Positions 42,580 to 53,894 of a stretch of 64,000 nucleotides of DNA are shown here, in pieces; positions within the stretch are counted from its first letter, which is position 1, and every line of letters starts with the position of its first letter. A model generated the notes under the pieces. The model did not search any database and was not told the DNA's origin. It worked only from the letters and a program-made list of their open reading frames with translations. The translations under genes were made by a program, and so were the position numbers. Source of the stretch: Tupaia tana (lineage: Eukaryota; Chordata; Mammalia; Scandentia; Tupaiidae); contig JAKSZU010000005.1 in NCBI GenBank assembly GCA_026018925.1, positions 20,260,779 to 20,324,778 of the forward strand, written 5' to 3'.

Positions 42580-45200
42580 AATAAGCCCTAACTTTCTGAG
42601 GTGTTAAAAATATAAATGGGAAGAGAAACAGAAAATCTAAGAACATCTCATATACATCAGCCCAAAAGTGTGTATGGAAGGGAGGCCTGCGTTTATGCTT
42701 TTATGTGGGAGGCTGGAAGGAAGGGGTGGCTAGGGTGGTGTTGATCAGCATTGCTAAAGGATGAGGGGGGCAGAATCACACTTTGACACCTCCTGAGAAC
42801 TGGGTGTCACCTGCTGGGTAGTGGGAAGATTTCTGTTCTGGCAACACAGCACAGCAGAGGGGACATGACCCGGGACCAGGGCCATGTGCCATGAATTGAT
42901 GGGCAGCTCTAATGACTTTTGTAAACTTTGGACCCAATGACATTTTATTCCATGCCCCATGGGTCAGGTTGGTTTTGGAAGTGAGACATTTATTTTACTC
43001 TCCCTTGAAAACAAACTTTACATCATTGATCTGCCGCTAAAAAATGTTTGTGCTAAATTCCTGCCTTTAAGCCAGTGTCTATGACTCAGATGGTGTGCAT
43101 TTCAAAATTCTCTCAACATAATTTCACATAAAAAAGAAACATCTTACATTGGGCCAACTCTGCTAAAACCAACTGCCTTGTATCACTAACATGTAGCTGG
43201 ATTGATTCATGGTGTACATCTTCAAAGACCTGGATAATCATCTCTGTTTGCAAATTCCTTATTAACGTGCAGATAAATGTTATCATAAATTTGAACTTTT
43301 ATATTATGAGCTAAATTTTTTGGTCTTTAAAATTCATTTCCAGAATATTCAATAGCATGACTCTAAGGGTTGCATGGCACTTTCCCAATTGGACACAGTT
43401 TGAGATTTTTTTTTTTTTTTGTCTTCTTTTTCTTTAAGCGAGATGATAAACACTTAATAAGAAGATGGAACTTATGGAAAGTAGCCAGCAGAGAATAGCA
43501 TTCTACCGATGGAATTCCACTTCAGATGCTGTGTTGGAAAGAAATCCTCGTCTGGGCTCCTTTTGCCTTTTGATGATGGCTTTAAAAACTGTGAAAACAG
43601 AGAAAGCCAAGTGTGTGGTCTTTAGCAATTTCGTAATCGTCTGTGCAGGAGACAGAGGGGGTGGTGGTTGCTGGAAAAAATGATTAGCTTTTTCTTTACG
43701 ATGACAGAAAACAGTTGCAATTCAAAAATGCCAAAGGATCTGCAGCCCTCCCTTTTGGCAAATTGTTAGGTAATCACCCCTTCCAGGTGGTGCTTTCAAT
43801 AAAGACCTTGGAAAGTCACGCCCCCAGAGATGTCCTCAGGGCAGAGCCATTGTCAACTAGGAGAAACTTGTAGAATCAGAGAGAGCAAGGTTAGAGGAAA
43901 AGGCTCTGTCTGAATTGTTCTTCAGGAGAATCTGTTCCTGATTTCCCAGAGTGTGTTCAGATACATCTGTTGTAGTCTAATGAGCATGTAGTCTGCCCTG
44001 AGTTTCTCAAGTAGAACCAGAGGAACTCTCCTCACATTCCATTATTATTGTTACTTATTTTGTTATCCCAGGAAGCAGCAGGCTCACGATAATTGAGGTG
44101 TCTTTCCACATGCAAATTAGACTGATAAAACAGGTTCGAGTTCACTAACGATCTTGCTCATAACATACCAACTATGACTTTAAAAAAAAAATCTCCCGAC
44201 TTATTTTTACTGCCTTTTAGGTAGAAATTCGGTCAGCCTGGAACTGGAACCCTGAACTTGCTTTGCCCCTTTTGACTGTGGGTGGTCTCAGGTACTCTCT
44301 GTGTTAGGGTTCCTTTATTTACAATGTGGCATGGAAATGTAGCAGATGCCTTGAATGGTACAAGAAAAGCTGTGTCTACTGGGTCATTCCAAAACTCCTT
44401 TTGAGTACAGTGCTAGGTTGAGGTCATGCAAAAGCATAAAAGGCCATCTATATCCTTGACCACTTGCAGTCCAGTGAGGAGCAAACTTTACAATACTATC
44501 GATAGGTCAATACCTGATGCAAATATCAAGCTAGAATTTTGCTAGATAATTGGGAATTTGCAGAGATGTATTTTTATTTATACGAATTTTTATTACATTG
44601 GGTCATCCTTGTGGTCAACTGACACTTGTCAAGGTTCTTGGGTACTGAATAATATGTAGCTAGAGGCCCTGATGGCTCTGCCCAAGTCACCAGATATAGG
44701 CATCACTTGACTCACTCTCTTCAGCCTCCTAACAGAGACTTTTTCTGTTGCTGAACTCAAAACTGCTTTGTACCCATTGGCTCCTTGGGAGTAGAATTCC
44801 ATTCAATTCCAATCTTTTCCAGACTTTTCAGGGTACAAACAGTCCCTGAAAATGAATTTTGCTACTTTTAGATGCTTGCTTCTTCAAATCTTCGTCTTCT
44901 GCATCTTCAGGATTCTCTTCTGATTACTTAGGCAAATTCCTCAGGAACCCTAGAAAATGTGCAGCAACTTAAGACATTTGTTTCATAGGCATGCTGGGAC
45001 CTAATACTTTTTGCATATTGAGGTTTTGAATTCTTGTGCTATATACCAAATTCTCTTGGTATGATGGACAAGAGAGAAGAGAGATGCTCAAGAGCTGGTA
45101 AGAAAAACCCTACCCACATGGTTTGTTTAAAGAGAGTGCTGTTAATTCAGAAAGGCTGGTCTTCTTCATGAGCGATCCCTTAACCTAGAGCAATTCAAAA
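42580..45200. other. Long unassigned stretch, partly conserved-looking
   Basis: No repeat family is recognised over most of 2.6 kb. 42990-43870 is unique sequence with few homopolymers other than T-runs at 43410. The 72-codon plus frame at 43465-43683 has no domain. 44395-44480 may hold a decayed L2-like terminus. It may be non-coding regulatory DNA, which I cannot show. Confidence 0.4.
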
Positions 45201-45207
45201 CATGTTG

Positions 45208-45430
45208 AATGAGAGACTGCCTGGCCCAGTGATAAAATGTAATGTTCTGCAAGGCTGACCCACCTGGTAAAGTTCTGAGTTCATGCTGATAACCTTCCTG
45301 AGTATACTGGCTAGCTCATGCATGTGATCCAGGGTTACCTGAAGCTGGCAGTAGAATGCAGCATCAAGACCCTTTGGGGGGGGTGCTGGCTATCTCTCTT
45401 GCTATGGAGGAAATAAATGAATAAACTTAA
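45208..45430 (+). mobile_element. Family B SINE
   Basis: 'GCCTGGCCCAGTGATAAAAT', 'GTTCTGCAAGGCTGACCCAC', 'CCTTCCTGAGTATACTGGCT', 'GCATCAAGACCCTTTGGGGG', 'GGAAATAAATGAATAAAC'. A useful reference copy of family B. Confidence 0.88.
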
Positions 45431-46340
45431 AATAAGTGAGTATGCAGGCAAGGTTCTGTGTTATGAAGGTACTTCAGAAAAATGACTGTGGAAGGAATAT
45501 CAGCTTGAGAACTGGTCTGTGAAAAAAAAAGTAGTAAATTTCTTACTTGTCTTTCGTACTTGGGAGGGTGAATAAACGAGTGAGGCATGGCTGGCTGGCA
45601 GTGGTTGGGAGAGAGCATGGTGCTTACGAGCAGTGCGATATGGCACCATGCAGCTGGCCCTTTGGCCCATATGAAGAAAGGCGATGCACATCATGGTACC
45701 TTGAAGGAAAAGCATAGTGTCTCTGGGAAGTATAATTTTCATTGACCAGACGAATCTGTTTTTAATTACAGCACTTATATACTACTTTCTCCGCAAAGGA
45801 CATTCCTGATCCCAGCAAAGTTAGGATATTTTTTTGCCTTTTAAACTTCTTTGAAATTTTTTTGCTGTACCCTATTCGATTGTGCTTGTTTCATATAATG
45901 TACATACTCTTTCAGCTGTGGACTCAGATCGTGGGTGGGAAATATGTCAGTTTCCTGCTCAAGTCTCTTGTAGTCTGGCACATGTAGAAGTGTTCTATAG
46001 AAGTTTGTTGAGTTAAGCCATTGTCTGTCCCTGGGAGTTCAGGATTGAGGCCAGATAGAGGGATTAAAGGACCAGGACAAGTCATACCATCTTCCTCTTA
46101 TACAGCATTTTCACGGAAAAAATGCATTAAAAATGAACATCAAAGGCATCTTTAAAAGTGAAAAGTAATAACAATAGGATAAAATGCACCCTGAATTGCA
46201 TGTTTGGAATAAAGAAGGGTCACCCACTCTGCATATTCTGATTAGAGTGCTGGTCTGTAGGTTAACTATTATCCACAGACACAATAGTACTTTTCCTTTT
46301 TTAATCATTAGCTGAGAGTCCCCTCCTAGTTCATCCTTTC
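45431..46340. other. No clear feature
   Basis: A 29-bp 'GAAGGTACTTCAGAAAAATG' start at 45464 resembles one Hsmar2-like end but no partner end follows. The rest is unassigned. Confidence 0.45.
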
Positions 46341-46344
46341 TTTT

Positions 46345-46548
46345 AAAAAAGGTTAATTACTTTTTTTCCCCCCTAAGACAAGGAGTGTGCATACTCCAAT
46401 AGAATTTTAATACCATGCTCCAACCCAGCAGCAGCCTGCCCTGAACATACTCAATGTACTTGTGGAGTTCTCTGCTATGGACCAAATCTTTTCATGTGTG
46501 TCAAGCTCTCATTGCATGGTATTTCATTGCTACACTACAATTCAGCCC
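46345..46548 (-). mobile_element. Family B SINE, diverged
   Basis: 'GGTTAATTACTTTTTTTCCC', 'CATGCTCCAACCCAGCAGC', 'CTGAACATACTCAATGTACT', 'GACCAAATCTTTTCATGTGT', 'GTCAAGCTCTCATTGCATGG' follow the reverse B order. Confidence 0.6.
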
Positions 46549-47156
46549 ACTTTTTACCCTTTTGGTGTCACTGCACTACGACCACCGTCATAGGGCTCTG
46601 AAGACCACTCTTGTGATTGTGCAGATAGCAAAGCATCGGAGACATCCCTGACCAAAAGACAGAGTGGACAGTAGGGGCATCAGAGCCTGTCTCTAACACA
46701 TAAAGTACAAACAGCCTGATGCTTCAAATTTTCATGGAACATGCAGTACTCATGTTAAGACTGTCTGTGGTTTGACATCTTGGTATTTCCACATTTGTTG
46801 TAGTGTCTCTTTTCATGTATTTTATGCTTGTCCTATTATTGGGCTTCTTTTATAACTGACTATGTGATTAAGAGTAATTCTCTCAGTAAATTTACTCTAT
46901 TAATTTAGCATGCTATCAACAAGCTTTTGGTAAGTCCCTACTGCGTGGCCAGTGGCCACACAGATTAGGATCAAACTTATGCAAAATTCTGGACCATAGA
47001 CCTTGTGTGTTTCTTTTCTCTGCAATGATCCAGTCTCATCTCCTAAAAGTGTCTGATAAAGCCATGTTTGTTAATCTTTCTCCTTCAATCAACATTTGCT
47101 CTTAGGAAAATCTTAATAATCACTTTTGAAATCATATATTGTCAAACTATTTGCTT
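46549..47156. other. No feature recognised
   Basis: Unassigned sequence, with a possible MIR/L2-type scrap at 46915-46950 ('CAACAAGCTTTTGGTAAGTC'). Confidence 0.45.
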
Positions 47157-47174
47157 AAAAATATTTCAAGTGTT

Positions 47175-47443
47175 GGGACCAGCAGTTGGTATAATGGCTA
47201 TGTCGCTGGACTCTCATGTAGTCGGCCACGGTTCAAGTCTCGGACCTGGTGGCTTAAACTCAAACCGGGCGCATGTGCGTGCATACCCAAGATCCTGAGA
47301 GGAGAATGGAGGAGAAGGGATTGTGGCGTGGCCATTCCCCCTGAGGGGATGATTTCTCGTTTTCTGTCACTCTGTCTCTCTCTGTCTTTCTGGTGAGTGC
47401 ATGCGCCCTATAGCAAAAACCTCTCAAAAAAAAGAAAACAAGA
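47175..47443 (+). mobile_element. Family A SINE, young, perfect 18-bp TSD
   Basis: Full length. The target duplication AAAAATATTTCAAGTGTT lies at 47157-47174 and 47444-47461. Head 'GGGACCAGCAGTTGGTATAA', B box 'CACGGTTCAAGTCTCGG'. Confidence 0.95.
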
Positions 47444-47489
47444 AAAAATATTTCAAGTGTTCAGTCAATACAAAAAAAATCTAAAACAG

Positions 47490-47735
47490 AGACCAGCAGT
47501 TAGCGTAATGGCTATGCCGCTGGACTCCCACGTAGTTGACCACAGTTTGTGTCCCGAACCCAGTGGCTTAAAACTCACGCCGGGTGCGTGTGTGTGTGCA
47601 CCCAAGATCCCGAGAGGAGAATGGAGGAGAAGGGATTGCGGCGTGGCCATCCCCCCGGGGGGTAATTTTCGCTTTCTGTGTCTCTGTCTCTCTCTGTCTG
47701 GCGAGCGCACACGCCCTATAGCAAAAACCTCTAAA
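47490..47735 (+). mobile_element. Family A SINE, young, perfect 18-bp TSD
   Basis: Inserted 28 bp downstream of the previous copy in the same orientation. The target duplication AAAAAAAATCTAAAACAG lies at 47472-47489 and 47736-47753. The distinct TSDs show two independent insertions, not a tandem duplication. Confidence 0.95.
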
Positions 47736-47754
47736 AAAAAAAATCTAAAACAGT

Positions 47755-48244
47755 GTCCTTGGGCATTACATGATTGACAGAGATGATTTGGAGTAGAGGT
47801 GAGGAAGAGGATATTTCTGACTTCTCCAACTCATTTCCTAAAAGCCATTGAACAGTTGATTCCTTACTTGGCATATGTGTAAGTGCAGACCTTTCCAGGA
47901 CTGTTTGATTTTATGACTTCTTCAAGAGTAATGTTTTAATGTGGTTAGGAGATGGAATAAAGTGCTATTGATAGAAACTATAACACAATATGAAATATTT
48001 TGAAGAAATATATCAGATATCAAGACCAAACTGATACATCTTCCAATTCCATATCCTTTGTTTTTAGAGCTACCCGCTATTTCACTGCTATGATCCAGGG
48101 CTATTTCTCTCTCTTGTTTTCTTGTGGTAATTTTTAGTTGTCAGTCACCCTATCAAGAATAATGCAATTCCATTTAAAAACATTTAAAAAATTCTAGGTA
48201 GATTTTCATATATTATTGTGCCTAATGAGTTTATGGTGAGCACT
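47755..48244. other. No feature recognised
   Basis: Unassigned AT-rich sequence between SINEs and the L1 3' end. Confidence 0.5.
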
Positions 48245-49181
48245 TTTTTTTTTTTTGGTTTTCCAAGACCAATTTTTTTGCTGAGTTTTTGATGTTAAAT
48301 TACACTCTATTCTCATGTTTTAATTTTTTTAAATTTCATGATGAACATGTTCTATTTTTCTCTTTTGTGTTTCTTTTTTCAGTCAAATGTTTACTCCCCT
48401 TTTACCTAACACCCACCCACTCTCTACCATACTCTCTTCCCCCTTACATTATCTAGTGTTTACACCTATCCTCTCTGCTATCACATTTTCAAGTCTCTCA
48501 CCCTCTGCTATAGCACTCAGTACAAATTGAATGGGGATATACAATGTATATCTTCCAAAGTCTGGCTCACTTCTGTATTCACCCATTTTGAGTCAAACAG
48601 CAGGATCTAATTTTTCTTGTAGCTGCGTAATATTCCATAGTACACATGCGCCAGTTCTTCAACCCAGTTATCAGTTTTTGGGCACTTAGGTTGGTTCCAT
48701 GTTTTAACAATTATAAATAATGCTGCAATAAACATGGATGTGCAGATGTCCTTTTGATTGTTTTCCTATCCTTTGGGTAACTACTAAAAAGTGTTTCCCT
48801 TTCACTGAAGACTTGCCAACACTTGCCAATCTTTATTTTTTTTGGTCCTAGTTATTCTACCTGTGGTTAAATTATATCTTATTGTACTTTTATTTTGCAT
48901 TTTCTGTATGACAAGAGACTTTGAACATTCTTCTCATATGCCTCTTGGCCATTAGTAAGTCTTCCTTGGAGAGTTGTCTATTCAATTAATTTGCCCTCTA
49001 CCACTCTAAAAACAAAACAAAACAAAACAAACACACAAAAAATCTTCATTCAGTTCATTCAGAAAACATTGGCAAATAAATTTTAGTTGCAGTTTGACAT
49101 GTATTTAAAGTACAAGTAATATTTCTAATTATAACTTTGACCATTTTTTAGTCAGATTATTCCTTTTTTTATGGGCAAGCT

Positions 49182-49185
<4 letters not shown>

Positions 49186-49222
<37 letters not shown>

Positions 49223-49458
49223 GTTTTTGCCATCAGGCACGTGCGCTCACCAGAAAGACAGAGAGAGACAGAGGGACAGAAAATGAGAAATCACCCACGA
49301 GGGGGGATGGCCACACTGCAATCCCTTCTCCTCCGTTCTCCTCTTGGGATCTTGGGCATGTACGCACACACGCCCAGTGTGAGTTTAAGCCACTGAGTCC
49401 GGGACTCGAACTGTGGTCAACTACATGGGAGTTAGTGACATAGCTAACTGCTGGTCCC
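49186..49458 (-). mobile_element. Family A SINE in L1
   Basis: Reverse copy with a T38-type tail, 'AAGGTTTTTGCCATCAGGCA', ending 'GCTAACTGCTGGTCCC'. The target duplication is TGGGCAAGCTTCTT (49172-49185) and TGGGCAAGCTCCTT (49459-49472). Confidence 0.93.
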
Positions 49459-50019
49459 TGGGCAAGCTCCTTGAGTTTTCTATTCTAGATATCTCACTTG
49501 TCTTTTATTACCTATACTTTAGGGCTCTTATTTAAGAAATTTTTGCCTACTTAGCTGTTTTGTAGTTAAAGGCTTTATATTTAAATCTTTGATCCATTTC
49601 AAGTTAATTCTAGTTAATGGTGAGAGATAATGGTTCATTTCATTTTTCAACAGATGGATATCCAGTTCTTCCAACACCATTCTCTAAAAACACTATTTTT
49701 TTTTCCTTCACAGCATTGTCATATACTCTTTATCAAAATTCAGTTGATTTGAGATTTAGTTCTGGATTCTCTATTCTATTCCATTGGTCTATAAATCTAT
49801 TTTTGTGTCAGTACCATGCTGTTTTGATTATCAGTGCTTTGTAATATACTTTAAAGTTGGGTAATGTGATGACTCCTAATGTATTTATTTATTTGGTACA
49901 GTATTGCCTTGGCAATATGAAGTGTTTTTTGATTCCAGACATATATCATGATTGTATTTTTTTTATTTCTGTGAAGAATGTCTCAGATAATTGGATCAGA
50001 ATCACATTGAATATGTAAA

Positions 50020-50250
50020 TTAATTTGAGTAGGACTGACACTTTGATTCTATTGATTCTTCCAATACAAGAGCATAGAATATCCTTCTGTTTTTTTTGTT
50101 TGTTTGTTTTTTTTTTTTTGTATCACACTCAATTATTTCTTTCAGTTTTTCATCATTTTCCTTGTAAAGGTCTTTCAACTCTTTGGTTAGGTTTATTCCT
50201 AGGTATCTTATTTGTTTCGTAGCTATTGTAAATAAGATTACTTTCTTCAA
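50020..50250 (-). pseudogene. L1 ORF2p fragment after the RT core
   Basis: A minus-strand open stretch of 76 codons containing 'LFTIATKQIRYLGINLTKEL' and 'KDLYKENDEKLKE', the segment that follows the reverse-transcriptase palm in L1 ORF2p. Further on, an A-rich insertion (KKKKQTNKK) disrupts it. Confidence 0.8.
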
Positions 50251-50607
50251 TTCTGTCTCGGTCTGTTCATTGTTGGTGTATAAACATGATATAAATTTTT
50301 GTATATTGACATTGTAACCTGCAACTTTACTGAATTTATTTATTGCTTCTAGGAGTGTTTTTGTGGATTCCTTTGAATTTTATATATGTATAATCATATC
50401 ATTTACAAATAGTCACAATTTAATTTCTTTTTGAATGTTTTTTATTTTGCTCCCTTGTCTGATTGCATTGGCTAAGACGTTCAGCACTGTGTTAAAACAA
50501 AGTTGAGAGAGTGGGCAGCCTTGTCTTGTTCCAGGTTTAATGGGAAGGTTTTGAGGTTTTTCCCATTCAATATGATGTTTGCAGTATGTCTGTCATAGAC
50601 GACTTTT

Positions 50608-50878
50608 TTTTTTTTTTTGAGAGGTTTTTTTCACTATAGGGCACGTGTGCTCGCCAGACAGACAGAGAGAGACAAAGAGACAGAAAGCGAGAAATCACCC
50701 CCCAGGGGGGATGGTCACGCTGCAATTCCTTCTCCTCCATTCTCCTCTCGGGATCTTGGGCATGCACGCACACGCGCCCGGCGTGAGTTTTTTTTAGCCA
50801 CCGGGTCCGGGACCCGAACCGCGGTCGACTATGTGGGAGTCCAGCGACATAGCCATTACGCTAACTGCTGGTTCCTGT
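50608..50878 (-). mobile_element. Family A SINE, young, in L1
   Basis: Reverse copy, CpG-rich ('ACACGCGCCCGGCGTGAG', 'GACCCGAACCGCGGTCGACT'). It is flanked by GACTTTT on both sides within L1 text that reads on directly from 50607 to 50879. An extra TTTTTT lies between the body and the B box. Confidence 0.93.
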
Positions 50879-51121
50879 GACTTTTATTATGTTGAGGAAT
50901 GTCCCTTCTATTCCAATTTTGCTAAGACTCTTGATTATGAAGGAATGTTGTATTTTATCAAATGCGTTTTCTGCAACTGTAGATATGACCATATGAATTT
51001 AATCTTTCTTTCTTTTAATGAAGTATATTACATATATTGTTTTATGTATGGCAAACCATCCAGGCATCCCCAGGATAAAGCCTACCAGATCATAGTGCAT
51101 AATCTGGATATGTTATTGAAT

Positions 51122-51258
51122 TCAGTTTGCTAGTGTCTTGTTGAAAATTTTTGTGTCAGTATTCACCAGTAACACTGGCCTGTAGTTTTCTTTTTTTGTT
51201 ACGTTCTTGTCTAGTTTGGATATGAAGGTAATAGAGGCTTTATAAAATGAGTTTGGGG
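51122..51258 (-). pseudogene. L1 ORF2p reverse-transcriptase start fragment
   Basis: The minus strand encodes '[20 protein letters not shown]' then '[16 protein letters not shown]', the conserved start of the L1 reverse-transcriptase domain. The frame runs into the SINE at 51256, which separates it from the endonuclease part. Confidence 0.85.
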
Positions 51259-51545
51259 GGCCAGCAGATTGTGTAATGGTTACATTACTAGACTCCCACA
51301 CAGTTGACTGCAGTTTGAATCCTGGACCTGGGGCCTTGAACCTTCCACCAGGTACGTGTGCATGCACAGGATCCCAAGAGGATAATGAAGGAGAAGGGAT
51401 TGCAGTGTGGCCACACCCCTAGGGGATGATTTCTCACTTTCTGCATCTCTGTCTCTCTCCAACTTTCCAGCAAGTACATGTGCCCTGTAGTATAACTCTT
51501 TCTCAAAAGACAAACAGACAAACAAAAAACAAACAAACAAACAAA
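51256..51545 (+). mobile_element. Family A SINE, old, in L1
   Basis: 'GGGGCCAGCAGATTGTGTAA', 'GGTTACATTACTAGACTCCC', 'CAGTTTGAATCCTGG', body 'GATAATGAAGGAGAAGGG', CT-rich, A/C-rich tail of AAACAAACAAAC type. The flanks GTTTGGGG and CTTTGGGA suggest a decayed duplication. Confidence 0.88.
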
Positions 51546-52261
51546 AACTTTGGGAGGATTCCTTCCTTTTGAATCTTCAGAAATAGTTTGAGAAGAATTG
51601 GAGTTAGCTCTTTTAAAAAGTTTTGTAGAATTTAGAATTTAAGCCATTTGGACCTGGGCTTTTCTTTATTTCAAGACTATCATTGCATTAATTTCTTCAC
51701 TTGTTATTGGCCTAGTCACACTTTTTATTTCATCCAAATTCAACCTAAATAACTTGTACTTGTCCAAAATTTGTCCATATCATCTAGGTTTTCTCTAGGT
51801 TTTCTAGTTGGCATATAGTTGCTTATAGTATTCTTATAATTTTTTGCATTTTGAATATATTGGTTACAGTATTGCCAGCTTCATTTTCCATTTTATCTAT
51901 CTGGTTCTTTTCTCTGTTTTTCTTAATTAGTCTAGCTAGTGGTTTATCAATTTTGTTTTTTATCCTTTCAAAAAAACAACTTTTTGTTTCATTGGTGTTT
52001 TATATAGTTCTTTTGTTCTTTATTTCATTTACTTCAGCTCTGATCTTTAGTATTTCTTTTCTTCTTTTATGTTTAGGGTTTTTTGTTGTTGATTTCCAGT
52101 TCCTTAATATGCAATGTTAAGTAATTTCTTTGCCACCTTTCTATTTTTTTCTTATATACTTGCCTTGTGTGATTGCTTTCACTGTGTTCCAAAGGTTTTG
52201 GACAGTAGCATGTTCATTGTCATTAGCTTCAATGACTCTTTTGATTTCAGTCTTAATTTTC

Positions 52262-52540
52262 TCAATAGTGAAAGTCATTCAGGAGTAGATTAATTAGTTT
52301 CCACTTTTTTGTGTATTTTTGAAGACTCTTTCTGTGGTTGATTTCAAGTTTAATTTCACTGTGGTCAGAGAAGATACTGGATATAGTTTCTATAGTTATA
52401 AATTTATATAGACTGGTTTTATGACCTACTATGTAGTCAGTCTCTGAAAATGTTTCATGTGGAGATGAGAAAAAAGTATGTTCTATAGTTGCTGGAATAA
52501 ATACTCTATATATGTCTCTCAGGTCCATCTGGTTAATCAT
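52262..52540 (-). pseudogene. L1 ORF2p endonuclease fragment
   Basis: A 92-codon minus-strand stretch of the L1 apurinic/apyrimidinic-type endonuclease C-terminal half: 'LRDIYRVFIPATIEHTFFSS', 'ETDYIVGHK' and the catalytic SDHS block at residues 58-61 (52358-52369) followed by 'EIKLEINHR'. The usual Asp-His pair is kept. Flanking frames carry stops, so this is a relic. Confidence 0.88.
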
Positions 52541-52878
52541 GTCAATTACTTCCTCTGTCTCTTCATTTATTTTTTGTTTAGACGACTCATTCAGTGATGA
52601 TAGTGGAGTCTGGAGATCTCCTACAATTAGTCTATTAGAGTCTGTAGCTCCCTTTAGATCTAGCAGTTTTGCCTTTACATTTTTGGGTGCTCTGGCATTA
52701 GATACATAGATTTTATAATAGTTATTTTTTTGATAAGTTAATCCTTTTAGAACTATGTAATGTCCTTCTTATACTTTTTAACCCTAAAGTCTATTTTAAC
52801 TGATATTAATATCACAGTTCCTGCCCTTCTTCATTTTTGTTTGCATGAAATAACTTTTCCAGCCCTTCACTTTTAGTT

Positions 52879-52926
<48 letters not shown>
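52879..52926. repeat. (TA)n(TG)n microsatellite
   Basis: TATATATATA followed by about 18 TG units, inside the L1. Confidence 0.95.
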
Positions 52927-52927
<1 letters not shown>

Positions 52928-53130
52928 TTCTTTGTCTATGAGGTGTGGTTCTTATAAATAACATGTAGAGGGTTCCAGTTTTGTGATCCATTTAGCCAAT
53001 CTATATCTTTCAGTTGAAGAATTTAATTCATTAACATTCAAGGTGTTCTCATGTTTTAATGGAATAAACCTCTGATCAGTTTCATGACCCACATTATTAA
53101 AATCTAATTGGTGGTGGAAATTTTGTTAAT

Positions 53131-53338
53131 CCATTTTTTAAAATTTGTTTATTGCTTCCAGGAAAAGAGAAAGACAACAGTGTCTCCATGCTACCATCTT
53201 AGTCCTAGCCTCAGCCAGGAAGGATTACAGGCATGTATGTACCTAGTATACACAGGGAGACCTTGACATATGTACCATGGATCTTCCCATGTGGGTCCAG
53301 CATTGCAGAGCACTGTGTCATTCTATGACACAAGCAAG
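53131..53338 (-). mobile_element. Family B SINE
   Basis: 'AAATTTGTTTATTGCTTCCA', 'GCCTCAGCCAGGAAGGATTA', 'CAGGCATGTATGTACCTAGT', 'ATCTTCCCATGTGGGTCCAG', 'CATTGCAGAGCACTGTGTCA': reverse B order. It sits at the point where the L1 homology ends. Confidence 0.8.
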
Positions 53339-53660
53339 CCTGTTTTAAATGAATATAAATGACAGGTGATACCTGCTTGCTTTTATTGTTAATACCCACT
53401 GGTGTGTGTGGTTAATTTGGCTGTATGGTGGCCCATTTCAGGGCCCATTTCAGTATACCAACTGGAGGTGTTAGAGATGGAAAAATAAACTTAATTCAAT
53501 TTCCTGCACTAAAGTCAAATCTGTATATTTTCCCCATGGGTCAATTGAACATTTATTTTTTATTAGCATGTCATAATTGCAGTGTGATTCCTTCCTCTGG
53601 GTAGCAGAAACTTCAAACTCCCTATATCATTGAAACTTTATGTTTGTACCAATGCTGCCT

Positions 53661-53865
53661 TTTTTGTTTATTTATTTATTAATTAATTATGAGGGGCATA
53701 TACTTCCAACAAGGTCTTTATGCTGTGATCCAGCCCTAGCCTCTGCCAGCCAGGATTGTGGACACACATGCATACCTAGAGTGTACAGAGAAATCTTGGG
53801 ATGCAACCTGGGACCTTTCTTTGAGATGTCAACATAGTGGAGCATTCATTGTATTATCACAAATT
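53661..53865 (-). mobile_element. Family B SINE
   Basis: 'GTTTATTTATTTATTAATTA', 'CCAACAAGGTCTTTATGCTG', 'TGATCCAGCCCTAGCCTCTG', 'GGATGCAACCTGGGACCTTT', 'ATAGTGGAGCATTCATTGTA': reverse B order. Confidence 0.8.
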
Positions 53866-53894
53866 GCTTTATTATTTTGATATTGAGATAAAAA

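Larger units (their letters stand above)
48245..53130 (-). mobile_element. Long antisense L1, ORF2 and 3' UTR
   Basis: The minus strand carries, from high to low coordinates, endonuclease-, reverse-transcriptase- and C-terminal-region ORF2 sequence, then a 3' UTR with a G-rich polypurine tract (48395-48450 on the complement) and an A tail (T-run at 48246). Without its three SINEs it is about 4 kb. The ORF1 and 5' region are not recognised; homology stops near 53120 by a family B SINE. Coding frames are broken throughout. Confidence 0.88.

Noticed and set aside
45464-45610. Seventh Hsmar2-like MITE
   Set aside because: Only one end (GAAGGTACTTCAGAAAAATG) is recognisable; no matching right end or core was found.
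47397-47777. 126-codon open frame
   Set aside because: It reads through the second family A SINE. The same peptide motifs recur at every SINE copy, so it is a SINE shadow.
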